Part shown: positions 34,771 through 45,317 of the stretch, in pieces
How positions within the stretch are numbered: position 1 is the first letter of the stretch
Layout: each line of letters begins with the position of its first letter
Origin: Acinetobacter gyllenbergii CIP 110306 = MTCC 11365
GTDB taxonomy: Bacteria; Pseudomonadota; Gammaproteobacteria; Pseudomonadales; Moraxellaceae
Direction: 5' to 3'
Length of the DNA: 64,000 bases
NCBI RefSeq assembly: GCF_000413855.1
Contig: NZ_ATGG01000027.1
Coordinates: 55,465 to 119,464, forward strand
The notes under the pieces: model-generated
Database searches by the model: none
What the model was told of the DNA's origin: nothing
Seen by the model: the letters and a program-made list of their open reading frames with translations, nothing else
Position numbers and translations under genes: made by a program

Positions 34771-35772
34771 TTATAGACCAAAATAATAAGCAAGTAGACA
34801 GATAATCACAGTCAAAATAATCAGTTTAATGACCCCTGATGTACCAACCTTATGCTGTTGGGTTTTATCCAGTTGATGCGGGATTTCCATCGTTCGGTCA
34901 ATGATTTCAGGTTCTTCAGCTGTCAACTGGGCCGTTTGATAATGATTTGCTGTTTTCACAATCAGCTTGGCAAATAAATCATCGGTCTTCTGGGAGAAGT
35001 TTCGCAAATTGATTTGTTCTTCAGGGCTGAGCAATTCACCCGTCATTGTATAAGGATGTAGTCTTTGTTGTTGTAAATAATCAGCCAAAGCTTGAGTACG
35101 ATGTAACAGGCGATGTGCACAATCTGCAGGATAATCGGTTGGAATCAAGGCGAGTGGCTGGTTTGGTGGACTGATTGAGTCCAACTCATAGCCATAGAAA
35201 GGAAGGTCTTGTTGTTCTGGTTCTGAGAAATGTTCTGCATATTTGCTGTCAAACAACTCTTTCTCCAAGAAAATAGCCACCTGATTCCAATTCACCTTCT
35301 GTAAGTCAGCATCAATTTTTTTCGCGAATTTATCATTCAACTCGTAACGCCAAAACACTTCTTGGCGGAGTGTTGTTTGTTGAGATGTCGGTATACCAAA
35401 GGCTTGATCACTGTTATCCCATTCAGCCAGTTCTTGCCCACAAATCCACGCGGTTTTTTTATTGCCTTGGTGGCTCACCATAAAATGCGCAAAGGGAAGC
35501 AATTCCACATTGGCATTGGGATTCTGTTCATCATTGAGTACGCTGGATAAATGTAGGCTGAGTTTTTTTACCCCTTGTTTTTTTAAGCCTTCAAGCCAAA
35601 TCTGGAAATGTTGTGCCAACAGGTGTTGAGACAGTAAGTCCCTAAAAAGCAGTCGATTTTGATTGAAAATCGGATGTTCAATCCAGTGGCTAAAATGGAG
35701 TTCACCTGCAAGAAACTCATTGCCATAAGTCACAAGTGTAAGCTGTTGTTTCCAGATTTGATCAAGCGCCAT
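34771..35772 (-). CDS. Unknown C-terminally membrane-anchored protein, paralog B
   Basis: A 333-residue protein, unrecognised, clearly related to the gene at 32809. QIWKQQLTLVTYGNEFLAGE matches QIALVSYGNEFLTGG of paralog A, and the HPIF...LLFRDLLS and LKKQGVKKLSLHLSSVLN stretches have counterparts there. The middle is acidic and rich in Gln and aromatic residues. One hydrophobic helix forms the C-terminus (VIKLIILTVIICLLAYYFGL), so the protein is tail-anchored with its body in the cytoplasm. It lacks the second C-terminal helix of paralog A. The long upstream spacer contains its promoter. Confidence 0.72.
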   Translation of the reverse strand: MALDQIWKQQLTLVTYGNEFLAGELHFSHWIEHPIFNQNRLLFRDLLSQHLLAQHFQIWLEGLKKQGVKKLSLHLSSVLNDEQNPNANVELLPFAHFMVSHQGNKKTAWICGQELAEWDNSDQAFGIPTSQQTTLRQEVFWRYELNDKFAKKIDADLQKVNWNQVAIFLEKELFDSKYAEHFSEPEQQDLPFYGYELDSISPPNQPLALIPTDYPADCAHRLLHRTQALADYLQQQRLHPYTMTGELLSPEEQINLRNFSQKTDDLFAKLIVKTANHYQTAQLTAEEPEIIDRTMEIPHQLDKTQQHKVGTSGVIKLIILTVIICLLAYYFGL

Positions 35773-37299
<1,527 letters not shown>

Positions 37300-37332
37300 A
37301 CAGTTTTTCAGGATTAAAGAAGGTTTATACAC

Positions 37333-39714
37333 ATGAAAATTAGTGAAAATTGGTTACGCAGCTGGGTAAATCCAGCGATTGATAGCGATACATTGTCTGA
37401 TCAATTGACCATGTTGGGTTTAGAAGTCGATGAGTTAGCGCCTGTAGCAAAACCATTTACAGGCGTGGTGGTGGGTGAGGTTCTAACCGTTGAACAACAT
37501 CCCGATGCAGATCGTTTACGTGTCACTACGATTAATATCGGTTCTGGTGAACCCTTACAGATCGTATGCGGTGCGCCCAATGTTCGCGTGGGTATGAAAG
37601 CCCCTGTTGCGACGATTGGTGCGGTATTGCCTGGTGATTTCAAAATTAAAAAAGGCAAACTCCGTGGTGTTGAGTCACAAGGTATGCTCTGTGGTGCTTC
37701 TGAAATTGATTTAGAAGACAAAATTGATGGTTTGTTAGAGTTGCCTGCTGATGCGCCAGTGGGAATGAATATTCGTGAATATTTAAAACTTGATGACAAT
37801 GTGATTGACATTAGTATCACGCCAAACCGTGGTGACTGTTTTAGTATTCGTGGTATTGCCCGTGAAATTGCAGTCATTAACCAGCTTGAAGTGAATGAGC
37901 CGAAGATTCAGGCTATTACAGCAAGCATTGCTGATGAGAAAGCGGTTAACATCAGTACAGAAGGTACCCCTCGTTATTTAGGTCGTATTGTTAAAAATGT
38001 CAATGTGAAAGCGCCGACACCGGAATGGATGGAACAAGCGTTATCACGTTCAGGTATTCGTACGCATAGTATTTTGGTGGATATTACCAACTATGTGTTA
38101 CTTGAACTCGGTCAACCGATGCATGCCTTTGATTTGGCAAAAATCGAAGGTTCGATTCAAGTCCGTCAAGCGCAGCCACAAGAAAAACTGACGCTGTTGA
38201 ATGATCAAGACGTTGAATTGCAAGATGACATGATGGTGATCGCCGATGATCAAAAACTATTGGCGATTGCAGGGATCATGGGTGGGTTGGATTCATCGGT
38301 AACTGATGAGACTCAAGATATTTTTCTTGAAAGCGCATTCTTTGCACCTTTAGCCATTGCAGGACGTGCTCGTCGTTTCGGTTTACATACCGACTCATCA
38401 CAGCGCTATGAACGTGGCGTAGACTTTGAATTGCCAATGATCGCCATGCATCGTGCTTCAGAGCTGATTCAAGCCTTTGCTGGTGGTGAGTTTGGTCCAA
38501 TTACGGTTGCTGAGCAAGTTGCTTTATTGCCAAAGCGTGAAGCGATTGCATTAAAACAAGCACAAGTAGACCAACTGTTGGGCTATCAAGTTGCTGGTGA
38601 TTTTATTGCTGATGCCTTAACACGTTTGGGCTGTGTGGTGGAAAGCAAAGCACAAGGTGAGTGGAGCATCGTTCCACCATCACATCGCTATGATATGGCA
38701 ATTTATCAAGACCTGATTGAAGAAGTTGCTCGTATTCATGGTTATGACAATATCCAAATCAGTTTGCCAAAAATTGATGTGAAATTAGAGCAATACCAAG
38801 ATCGTTTTGAAGTTGCACAATTACGTCAAACTGCGGTGACTTTAGGCTACCAAGAAGCAATTAGTTTTAGCTTTGCCGATGCTAAACTTGAAAAACAATT
38901 GAATCCAAATGTACAGCCGCTCATGCTTGCCAATCCGATTTCAAGTGATTTGGCGGCGATGCGTAGCACCTTGTTATCAAGCTTGATTCCTTGTGTTCAG
39001 TACAATTTGAACCGTCAACAGCAGCGTGTTCGTTTCTTTGAGTTAGGCTTACGTTTTGATTATCAGAATGCTCAAAGCATTCATGATCTAAAACAGATTC
39101 CAACCTTGGCATTAATCGCTGTTGGTTCGCGGACGCCAGAGTCTTGGCATGCGAAGCCGCAGGCAATGGATTTCTTTGATTTTAAAGGTGAGGTTGAAGA
39201 AATTTTGGCGGCGGGACGTATCGGTGCTGAGTTTGTTTGTACGCAACGTGCTTGGTTACATCCAGGTCAGTCGGCTGAGATTTTAGTGAATGGACAGTCG
39301 ATTGGTTATCTCGGTCGCTTACATCCTTCTTTGGAAAATGAACTCGATTTGGGTATAACTTGGGTGGCTGAACTGGATCAGCAGGCAGTTTTGCAATCTT
39401 ATGTATCTAATTTTACAGAATTATCACGTTTTCCATCGGTTAGACGTGATATTGCGCTTTTAATCTCTGATAATATTGAGGTAAGAGATATTCAGCGGTT
39501 AATTGAGCAAACTGGTGGTGAGTTACTCGACTCAGCATGGTTGTTCGATGTGTATACGGGGCAAGGAGTTGAACAAGGCAAACGCTCTTTAGCTTTTGCA
39601 GTGCTCTGGCAACATCCAACTCGTACGCTTGAAGATGCTGAAATTAAATCTGGTATGGATAACATTATTCAAGTGTTGGAAGACACTTACCAAGCGACAT
39701 TGAGGGCCTCATGA
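37333..39714 (+). CDS. pheT: Phenylalanyl-tRNA synthetase beta subunit
   Basis: PheT, 793 residues, carries editing and tRNA-binding functions. An EMAP-like tRNA-binding domain (about 40-150, [20 protein letters not shown]) comes first. B3/B4 editing ([10 protein letters not shown], then [19 protein letters not shown]), B5 ([14 protein letters not shown]), the core-like domain ([17 protein letters not shown]) and a C-terminal ferredoxin-like anticodon-binding domain ([15 protein letters not shown]) follow. The TGA overlaps the ihfA start by four bases. Confidence 0.97.
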   Translation: MKISENWLRSWVNPAIDSDTLSDQLTMLGLEVDELAPVAKPFTGVVVGEVLTVEQHPDADRLRVTTINIGSGEPLQIVCGAPNVRVGMKAPVATIGAVLPGDFKIKKGKLRGVESQGMLCGASEIDLEDKIDGLLELPADAPVGMNIREYLKLDDNVIDISITPNRGDCFSIRGIAREIAVINQLEVNEPKIQAITASIADEKAVNISTEGTPRYLGRIVKNVNVKAPTPEWMEQALSRSGIRTHSILVDITNYVLLELGQPMHAFDLAKIEGSIQVRQAQPQEKLTLLNDQDVELQDDMMVIADDQKLLAIAGIMGGLDSSVTDETQDIFLESAFFAPLAIAGRARRFGLHTDSSQRYERGVDFELPMIAMHRASELIQAFAGGEFGPITVAEQVALLPKREAIALKQAQVDQLLGYQVAGDFIADALTRLGCVVESKAQGEWSIVPPSHRYDMAIYQDLIEEVARIHGYDNIQISLPKIDVKLEQYQDRFEVAQLRQTAVTLGYQEAISFSFADAKLEKQLNPNVQPLMLANPISSDLAAMRSTLLSSLIPCVQYNLNRQQQRVRFFELGLRFDYQNAQSIHDLKQIPTLALIAVGSRTPESWHAKPQAMDFFDFKGEVEEILAAGRIGAEFVCTQRAWLHPGQSAEILVNGQSIGYLGRLHPSLENELDLGITWVAELDQQAVLQSYVSNFTELSRFPSVRRDIALLISDNIEVRDIQRLIEQTGGELLDSAWLFDVYTGQGVEQGKRSLAFAVLWQHPTRTLEDAEIKSGMDNIIQVLEDTYQATLRAS

Positions 39715-40007
39715 CAGCATTAACAAAAGCAGATATGGCGGACCATTTAAGTGAGCTTACTAGCTTAAATCGCCGTGAAGCAAAACAAATGGTCGAGCTA
39801 TTTTTTGACGAAATCAGCCAAGCATTAATTGCGGGTGAACAAGTCAAACTTTCGGGCTTCGGTAATTTTGAGTTGCGTGATAAACGTGAACGTCCAGGAC
39901 GTAATCCAAAAACGGGTGAGGAGATTCCAATCTCTGCTCGTCGTGTGGTGACGTTCCGAGCGGGTCAGAAATTTAGACAGCGTGTTGGAAATGAGCAGAT
40001 CGATTGA
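39711..40007 (+). CDS. ihfA: Integration host factor subunit alpha
   Basis: IhfA, 98 residues, forms the DNA-bending IHF heterodimer with Ihf[17 protein letters not shown], the [20 protein letters not shown] helices and [20 protein letters not shown] with the DNA-wedge Pro in [10 protein letters not shown] are typical. ATGA overlap with pheT, as in E. coli pheST-ihfA. Confidence 0.96.
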   Translation: MTALTKADMADHLSELTSLNRREAKQMVELFFDEISQALIAGEQVKLSGFGNFELRDKRERPGRNPKTGEEIPISARRVVTFRAGQKFRQRVGNEQID

Positions 40008-40013
40008 TCTGCT

Positions 40014-40063
40014 TTTTTTATGCCTAAACTTCTTGGTTTGAGTAAACGATAGGCATAAAAAAA
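40014..40063. repeat. Inverted repeat after ihfA
   Basis: TTTTTTTATGCCTA and TAGGCATAAAAAAA face each other across 23 bases. This can form a long hairpin that competes with, and overlaps, the terminator at 40057-40089. Confidence 0.55.
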
Positions 40064-40089
40064 GAGAACCGAAAGGTTCTCTTTTTTTT
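40057..40089. terminator. Bidirectional terminator, ihfA / Ala-rich lipoprotein
   Basis: AAAAAAAGAGAACC, GAAA tetraloop, GGTTCTCTTTTTTTT between convergent genes, with T-runs on both strands. Confidence 0.93.
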
Positions 40090-40106
40090 CTAATCTAGAA
40101 ACTAGA

Positions 40107-40352
40107 TTATTGTGCAGCAGAAGCAGCAACGTCAGAAGCAGCAGCAGCAACGTCAGAAGCAGCAGCAGCAACGTCAGAAGCAGCAGCAACAACGTCAGAA
40201 GCAGCAGCAGTAGTAGCTTCAGAAGCAGCAGCTACAGCTTCAGAAGCAGCAGCAGTAGCGTCAGTAGCTGGCGCTTCTTCTTTCTTAGTACAACCAACGA
40301 AAGCTAAAGTAGTAGCAATAGCAGCAGCAACAGCGAATTTTTTGAATAACAT
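40107..40352 (-). CDS. Small Ala-rich heptad-repeat lipoprotein
   Basis: An 81-residue predicted lipoprotein with a signal peptide ending LAFVGC, so Cys21 is the likely lipidated residue, followed by TKKEEAPATDAT. The rest is an Ala-rich run of seven-residue repeats of the type SDVAAAA, encoded by 21-bp tandem repeats. Such a repeat would make one long Ala-zipper-like helix reminiscent of Lpp-class proteins, though no C-terminal Lys for peptidoglycan linkage is present (it ends ASAAQ). Function unknown. Expression appears well organised: a promoter with a palindrome in its spacer lies upstream and a strong terminator downstream. Confidence 0.82.
   Translation of the reverse strand: MLFKKFAVAAAIATTLAFVGCTKKEEAPATDATAAASEAVAAASEATTAAASDVVAAASDVAAAASDVAAAASDVAASAAQ
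40128..40210. repeat. 21-bp tandem repeats inside the lipoprotein gene
   Basis: A 21-bp unit beginning AACGTCAGAAGC recurs with starts at 40128, 40149, 40170 and 40191, the last copies slightly varied. It encodes the Ala/Ser/Asp/Val heptads, so copy-number change would alter helix length without a frameshift. Confidence 0.85.
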
Positions 40353-40413
40353 GGCATCACTCTCATAAAATTGTGAGATTAAAAAAAACCTAGAGTTAGT
40401 CTGTTTGTGCTTT

Positions 40414-40441
40414 TATTATTCCTAAACGCTTTAGGTAACAA
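40414..40441 (-). promoter_or_regulatory. Promoter with operator-like palindrome for the Ala-rich lipoprotein
   Basis: Read on the minus strand, TTGTTA (-35, 40436-40441) is followed by the near-perfect palindrome CCTAAAGCGTTTAGG (40421-40435) and then AATAAT (-10, about 40415-40420). The palindrome fills the spacer, an ideal repressor position. It resembles the palindrome before ohrR at 59607. Confidence 0.5.
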
Positions 40442-40702
40442 CGCAGGGAGCAGCCTAACTGGTCTGTAGCTATCCTATCAAAGCAATTCATGAATTACTA
40501 CTGTTCTGTCCAACAAAACGACAAAAATGGGCAGAATTTGGCTGTTTTTTGATAGAAAATAACTATGGATAATAAAATTTAAATCGGTAAGTTGCGGAAA
40601 TAAAATGAGTTATTTTGTAAATATATAGATAAATCAATAAAATAGTATTTTTAGTGAAATTTTTTAAAAAATGTAAATGTTGTGTAAGCATGTCAACCAA
40701 AT

Positions 40703-40732
40703 AAAAAAAGCTACCATTAAGGTAGCTTTTTT
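40703..40732. terminator. Terminator of rho
   Basis: AAAAAAGCTACC, loop ATTAA, GGTAGCTTTTTT, ten bases beyond the minus-strand rho stop. Confidence 0.92.
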
Positions 40733-40741
40733 GACTGAGGC

Positions 40742-42010
40742 TTAAGTTGATGCTTTTCGTTTCATTTGATCAAAGAAGTCATCATTGGTTTTGGTTTCTT
40801 TCATCCGATCCAATAAGAATTCCATCGCTGCAAGTTCGTCCATTGGGTGAAGTAGTTTACGTAAAATCCAAACTTTACGTAGATTTTCTTCACTCATGAG
40901 GCGTTCTTCACGGCGCGTACCTGATTTCTTGATGTTCATAGCAGGGAACACGCGTTTCTCTGCGATACGACGGTCAAGGGTAATCTCTTGGTTACCTGTA
41001 CCTTTAAATTCTTCGTAGATCACATCATCCATCTTACTGCCTGTTTCAATCAAGGCTGTTGAGATGATGCTGAGTGAGCCACCTTCTTCAATATTACGTG
41101 CAGCACCAAAGAAACGTTTTGGACGTTCTAAAGCATGTGCATCGACACCACCTGTTAACACCTTACCTGATGAAGGGATGACAGTGTTGTAGGCGCGTGC
41201 AAGACGGGTAATCGAGTCAAGCAGAATCACAACATCCTTCTTGTGTTCAACCAGACGTTTCGCTTTTTCAATGACCATTTCAGCAACTTGAACGTGACGG
41301 GCAGGTGCTTCATCAAATGTAGATGCAATCACTTCACCACGAACAGTACGCTCCATTTCGGTGACTTCTTCAGGACGTTCGTCAATTAAAAGCACAATTA
41401 AGAATACTTCAGGGTTATTACGAACAATCGACTGCGCAATGGTTTGCAATAACATTGTTTTACCCGCTTTTGGCGGTGCAACAATAATAGAACGTTGACC
41501 TTTACCGATTGGCGCAATTAAGTCGACAACACGAGAGGTTAAATCTTCAGTGGTCCCATTACCGAGTTCCATGACCAGTTGTTCAGTCGGGAATAAAGGT
41601 GTGAGGTTTTCAAATAAGATTTTATTACGTGAATTTTCAGGTGTATCGTAGTTAATTTGGTTTACTTTTAATAAAGCAAAATAACGTTCACCTTCTTTTG
41701 GTGGGCGAATCGTACCTGTAATGGTATCACCGGTACGTAAGTTAAAACGGCGAATTTGCGATGGGCTGACATAGATGTCATCTGGTCCCGCTAAATATGA
41801 ACCAGCCGCAGAGCGTAGGAAGCCAAAACCATCAGAAAGAATTTCGAGAACGCCATCACCAAAGATTTCTTCGCCGTTCATGGCATGGCGTTTTAAAATG
41901 GCAAAAATAATATCTTGTTTACGGTTACGTGCCATGCCTTCAAGGCCCATAAACTCCGCAATTTTAATGAGTTCGCCAATGGGTTTTTTCTTGAGTTCAG
42001 TTAAGTTCAT
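40742..42010 (-). CDS. rho: Transcription termination factor Rho
   Basis: Rho is a hexameric RNA helicase that ends transcription. Of its 422 residues, the N-terminal helical part ([20 protein letters not shown]) and the cold-shock-like RNA-binding fold ([17 protein letters not shown]) come first. Walker A is [15 protein letters not shown], Walker B is [16 protein letters not shown], and the Q/R-loops are near [15 protein letters not shown]. No insertion in the N-terminal domain is seen. The 328-base upstream leader is long enough for the autogenous control known for rho. Confidence 0.98.
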   Translation of the reverse strand: MNLTELKKKPIGELIKIAEFMGLEGMARNRKQDIIFAILKRHAMNGEEIFGDGVLEILSDGFGFLRSAAGSYLAGPDDIYVSPSQIRRFNLRTGDTITGTIRPPKEGERYFALLKVNQINYDTPENSRNKILFENLTPLFPTEQLVMELGNGTTEDLTSRVVDLIAPIGKGQRSIIVAPPKAGKTMLLQTIAQSIVRNNPEVFLIVLLIDERPEEVTEMERTVRGEVIASTFDEAPARHVQVAEMVIEKAKRLVEHKKDVVILLDSITRLARAYNTVIPSSGKVLTGGVDAHALERPKRFFGAARNIEEGGSLSIISTALIETGSKMDDVIYEEFKGTGNQEITLDRRIAEKRVFPAMNIKKSGTRREERLMSEENLRKVWILRKLLHPMDELAAMEFLLDRMKETKTNDDFFDQMKRKAST

Positions 42011-42338
42011 AAGTGGTCAGACAGAATGGAATAAGTGGAGGACTACGTTAGGGAAAGAATAAAAATCGACCGCATACATACATGCTGAGGTAATTGTATT
42101 TACACAACCACGATTCAGTAGTCTGGTTCATTGTTTCAGAGAGAAATGTGAAAACAATTGTTTATTGCCGAGCGGCGATCTTATGTTTTGTGTCTTGTAA
42201 GAAGCGCAATGAAGTAGATTCCATTCAAAGCTTCTTGATCCAGAAATATAGAGGAAATCAAGCAAATTGTCAATTTTTACGAAGAAATACGCGATTCAAT
42301 GAATCGCGTATTTCTTCTATTGACTCTAAACAATTGGA
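42011..42338. other. Intergenic region between rho and trxA
   Basis: 328 bases upstream of rho and downstream of trxA, both on the minus strand. It contains the perfect hairpin at 42281-42317 near the trxA end. The remainder should hold the rho promoter and leader. An open frame on the plus strand here looks like noise. Confidence 0.55.
42281..42317. terminator. Long perfect hairpin behind trxA
   Basis: GAAGAAATACGCGATTC and GAATCGCGTATTTCTTC form a 17-bp perfect stem with an AAT loop, 22 bases after the trxA stop. There is no T-run on either side, so it may be a 3'-end stabiliser or an imperfect terminator. Confidence 0.55.
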
Positions 42339-42665
42339 TTAGATGTTTTGGTCAATGAAAGCGGCAAGCTTTGAACGTGGTGCTGCGCCAACTTGTTGAG
42401 CAACAACTTCACCATTTTTAAACATCAATAATGCTGGAATATTACGGATGTTGTATTTAACAGCGGTATCTTCACATGCAGTCACGTCAACTTTAACGAT
42501 TTTTACTTTACCTGCATATTCATTGGATAAATCTTCAAGCACAGGTGCAATTGCTTTACATGGTGCACACCAGCCAGCCCAGAAATCAACAAGTACAGGA
42601 GTTTCAGCATCTAAAACATCTGCTTGGAAGTTTGTATCAGTTGTATTAACAATAGTCGCAGACAT
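42339..42665 (-). CDS. trxA: Thioredoxin with CAPC active site
   Basis: A 108-residue thioredoxin, the general cytoplasmic dithiol reductant. The redox pair is Cys33/Cys36 in WAGWCAPCKAI, so the usual CGPC is CAPC, and the cis-Pro segment is NIPALLMF instead of IPTLLLF. Everything else is standard (VLVDFWA, VDVTACEDTAVKYNIR). The Gly-to-Ala change may shift the redox potential slightly. It is monocistronic, and its promoter lies in the divergent spacer before ppx. Confidence 0.95.
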   Translation of the reverse strand: MSATIVNTTDTNFQADVLDAETPVLVDFWAGWCAPCKAIAPVLEDLSNEYAGKVKIVKVDVTACEDTAVKYNIRNIPALLMFKNGEVVAQQVGAAPRSKLAAFIDQNI

Positions 42666-42722
42666 GAGGTTGCTCCAATTTTAAGAAATAAAGTGCGAAT
42701 TTGATCATCATCACGATGAATA

Positions 42723-42748
42723 TTACATTGCTACTTTATTCAATGTAA
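42723..42748. promoter_or_regulatory. Inverted repeat in the trxA-ppx spacer
   Basis: TTACATTG and CAATGTAA form an 8-bp inverted repeat with a 10-base spacer, 58 bases upstream of the trxA start. It is a possible operator for trxA or ppx. Confidence 0.35.
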
Positions 42749-42938
42749 GGGTTTGTTCTGATTATTCAAGTTTGAAAATGAAAAGTCTAATGGATGCTCA
42801 CGATGTTGATCATCGACTTCTACAATCATTTATGCACGAAAAGCGAAAATACGCGACTTTTATTGCTTAAAATGACTTTAAAATTGTAAGCATGTGAATT
42901 ACTCTAATGCGTGAATTGAGCATGGGTTTATATGAATA

Positions 42939-44459
42939 ATGTCTGATTTTCTGATTGATGAAGAATTACTTGCTGCGATTGATATGGGATCGAACAGTTT
43001 CCATCTGGCAATCGCTCGTGTTGATCACGGTGAAGTTAAGAAAGTTGCTTCAATGTCAGAAAAAGTACAGTTAGCAGCTGGGCTTGATGAAAATAAGAAT
43101 TTAACTGAAGCTGCACAGCAGCGTGGACTGGCATGTTTAGCCCGTTTTGTTGGGCGTTTGAGCTCAGTGCAACCGAATCGTTTACGTATCGTGGCAACCA
43201 ATGCGTTAAGACAAGCAAAGAATGGTCACGAATTTATCCAAAAAGCAGCCGAAATTTTACCAAAACCCATTGAAATTATTGCAGGTCGTGAAGAAGCACG
43301 TCTAATTTATCTCGGTGTTTCACATACCATGGCCAATGGCGGTCGACGCTTGGTGGTGGATATCGGTGGGGGGTCAACCGAGTTTATCATTGGTGAGGAA
43401 TTTGAACCGCTACATACTGAATCCTTACAAATGGGCTGTGTTGCCTATAGTAAAACCTATTTCCCAGATGGTGAAATTACCAGTAAAGCCTTTGATAAAG
43501 CGGTGGTTGCAGCGCGTAAAGAAATGTCCGCCATTGCCAATACTTATAAATCTGTCGGTTGGGATACCGTGGTTGGTTCGAGTGGAACAATTAAAGCCTG
43601 TCGTCAGATCGCAGTGAATCTGGGTTTAAGTGATGAGCAAGAAAACCTAACCCGTGACGGTTTATATAAATTAAAAGAGCGCTTGCTCAAATTTAAGCAT
43701 ATTTCTGAAATTGATTTTGATGGTCTACGTGAAGACCGTCGAGCAGTTTTGCCAGCCGGTCTTGCGATTCTATATGCCATTTTTGAAGTTTTAGATATCG
43801 ATAAATTGGCATATTCTGACGGTGCATTACGCGAAGGCGTGATGTATGACTTGCTTGGTCGTTTTAAACATGAAGATATTCGTGACCGTAGTGTGCAAGC
43901 GTTAATGGGGCGTTATAACGCTGATCCAAAACAAGCTGAACGTGTGGTCAATACAGCACAAGAGTTATTCGACGGCGTTGCAAATGCATTGAATTTAACG
44001 ACTGAAGACAGTGACTTACTGCGTCGTGCAGCTTATTTGCATGAAATTGGTTTGGCGATCAGCCACGGTGGTTACCATCGCCATGGCGCATATTTATTGC
44101 AACATTCGGATATTCCGGGCTTCTCACAAATTGATCAAAATCATCTTTCGCATTTGGTTTCACATCATCGTCGTAAGTTACGCGCAGATGCAAAAAATGA
44201 CGTTTTAAAGGTCGGAGGCAGTCATTTACTCTATCTTTGCCTATTACTGCGTCTTGCTGTTTTGCTGAACCATAGTCGTAGTGATCAGATGCTTCCTGCC
44301 ATTGAACTAAGTGTTGTAAATGATCAACAATGGCAACTCAGCGTTTCTGGTGATGCTAAACAATGGCCTTTATTGGTTGCAGATTTGCATGATGAGCAAG
44401 TGCAATTTAAACATTGGGACATTGAGTTAAATATTCAGTCAGACAAATTTGTTGATTAA
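42939..44459 (+). CDS. ppx: Exopolyphosphatase (Ppx/GppA family)
   Basis: Ppx removes phosphate from polyphosphate; relatives also hydrolyse pppGpp. Of its 506 residues the N-terminal actin-like ATPase fold shows AAIDMGSNSFHLAIARV and the second phosphate motif LVVDIGGGSTEFIIGEE, with the catalytic Glu region GREEARLIYLGV. The C-terminal half has an HD-like part (YLHEIGLAISHGGYHRHGAYL). Length favours Ppx over the shorter forms. Polyphosphate kinase is not nearby. Confidence 0.92.
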   Translation: MSDFLIDEELLAAIDMGSNSFHLAIARVDHGEVKKVASMSEKVQLAAGLDENKNLTEAAQQRGLACLARFVGRLSSVQPNRLRIVATNALRQAKNGHEFIQKAAEILPKPIEIIAGREEARLIYLGVSHTMANGGRRLVVDIGGGSTEFIIGEEFEPLHTESLQMGCVAYSKTYFPDGEITSKAFDKAVVAARKEMSAIANTYKSVGWDTVVGSSGTIKACRQIAVNLGLSDEQENLTRDGLYKLKERLLKFKHISEIDFDGLREDRRAVLPAGLAILYAIFEVLDIDKLAYSDGALREGVMYDLLGRFKHEDIRDRSVQALMGRYNADPKQAERVVNTAQELFDGVANALNLTTEDSDLLRRAAYLHEIGLAISHGGYHRHGAYLLQHSDIPGFSQIDQNHLSHLVSHHRRKLRADAKNDVLKVGGSHLLYLCLLLRLAVLLNHSRSDQMLPAIELSVVNDQQWQLSVSGDAKQWPLLVADLHDEQVQFKHWDIELNIQSDKFVD

Positions 44460-44492
44460 CAATACATCCTCGTTAGGGATTATCTACGACTT

Positions 44493-45317
44493 ATGAAAAA
44501 TAAAGCGACTCAGTCCAAGGCTTGGGCTACGGTTCAAATTGCACGACATCCTGAACGTCCGCAATTTCTAGATTATGTCAGTGAAATCTTTACTGAATTT
44601 GATGCCCTTCATGGCGACCGTTTATTTGGTGATGACGGTGCCATGATTGGTGGTTTGGCACGTTTTGATGGACAACCGGTGATGGTTGTAGGCCAGCATC
44701 GTGGCCGTAGCACCCGTGAAAAGTTACAGCATAACTTTGGGATGTGTAACCCAGAAGGTTATCGTAAATCACAACGTTTGCTTGATATGGCAGAGCGTTT
44801 TAATTTACCTGTGTTTACTTTTGTCGATACTATGGGTGCATACCCAGGCGTAGGTGCAGAAGAACGTGGCCAGGCAGAAGCCATTGCGACCAGTTTGGCA
44901 CAACTTTCAAGCTTGAAAGTGCCGGTGATTGCGACCATTTTAGGTGAAGGTGGTTCGGGTGGTGCTTTGGGTATTGGTGTTGCTGACCGTGTGATTATGC
45001 TGTCACATAGTATTTACTCGGTGATTTCACCTGAAGGCTGTGCATCTATTTTGTGGAAGACTGCAGATAAAGCGGCTCAGGCGAGTGAGGCGCTGGCTTT
45101 AACCGCAGACAAACTTAAGGCTTTAGGTATTGTCGAATATGTTGTGGATGAAGGTGAGGGGGCACATACGCAACCTGAAAAAGTCATGCATGATTTGAAA
45201 GATGTGTTAAAACAAGCCCTAGAAGAATTGCAACCGATGGATGCACAAGAACGATGCGATGCACGTTATCAACGTTTAATGAAGTTTGGCAGCAGCAATT
45301 TAGGCATCGCGTCTTAG
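44493..45317 (+). CDS. accA: Acetyl-CoA carboxylase carboxyltransferase subunit alpha
   Basis: AccA with AccD transfers CO2 from biotin to acetyl-CoA to give malonyl-CoA. The 274-residue form lacks the N-terminal helical extension of the E. coli protein (319), as is usual in Acinetobacter. [40 protein letters not shown], and [21 protein letters not shown] with [11 protein letters not shown] form the crotonase-like carboxyltransferase core. Its last 64 bases overlap tilS. Confidence 0.96.
   Translation: MKNKATQSKAWATVQIARHPERPQFLDYVSEIFTEFDALHGDRLFGDDGAMIGGLARFDGQPVMVVGQHRGRSTREKLQHNFGMCNPEGYRKSQRLLDMAERFNLPVFTFVDTMGAYPGVGAEERGQAEAIATSLAQLSSLKVPVIATILGEGGSGGALGIGVADRVIMLSHSIYSVISPEGCASILWKTADKAAQASEALALTADKLKALGIVEYVVDEGEGAHTQPEKVMHDLKDVLKQALEELQPMDAQERCDARYQRLMKFGSSNLGIAS

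Larger units (their letters stand above)
40353..40741. other. Intergenic region between lipoprotein and rho genes
   Basis: 389 bases without a gene. It holds the lipoprotein promoter/palindrome at 40414-40441 and the rho terminator at 40703-40732. The rest is AT-rich, with no other structure I can support. Confidence 0.6.

Noticed and set aside
40128..40210. Regular repeats suggestive of a CRISPR array
   Set aside because: The units are head-to-tail without unique spacers and encode the heptads of the lipoprotein.
40110..40307. Ser/Arg-rich open frame on the plus strand opposite the lipoprotein gene
   Set aside because: It is the mirror of the 21-bp tandem repeat in the real minus-strand lipoprotein gene; repeats keep several frames open.
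42094..42342. 82-residue frame in the rho-trxA spacer
   Set aside because: No ribosome binding site, it ends through the trxA hairpin, and its composition is unlike a protein; likely chance.
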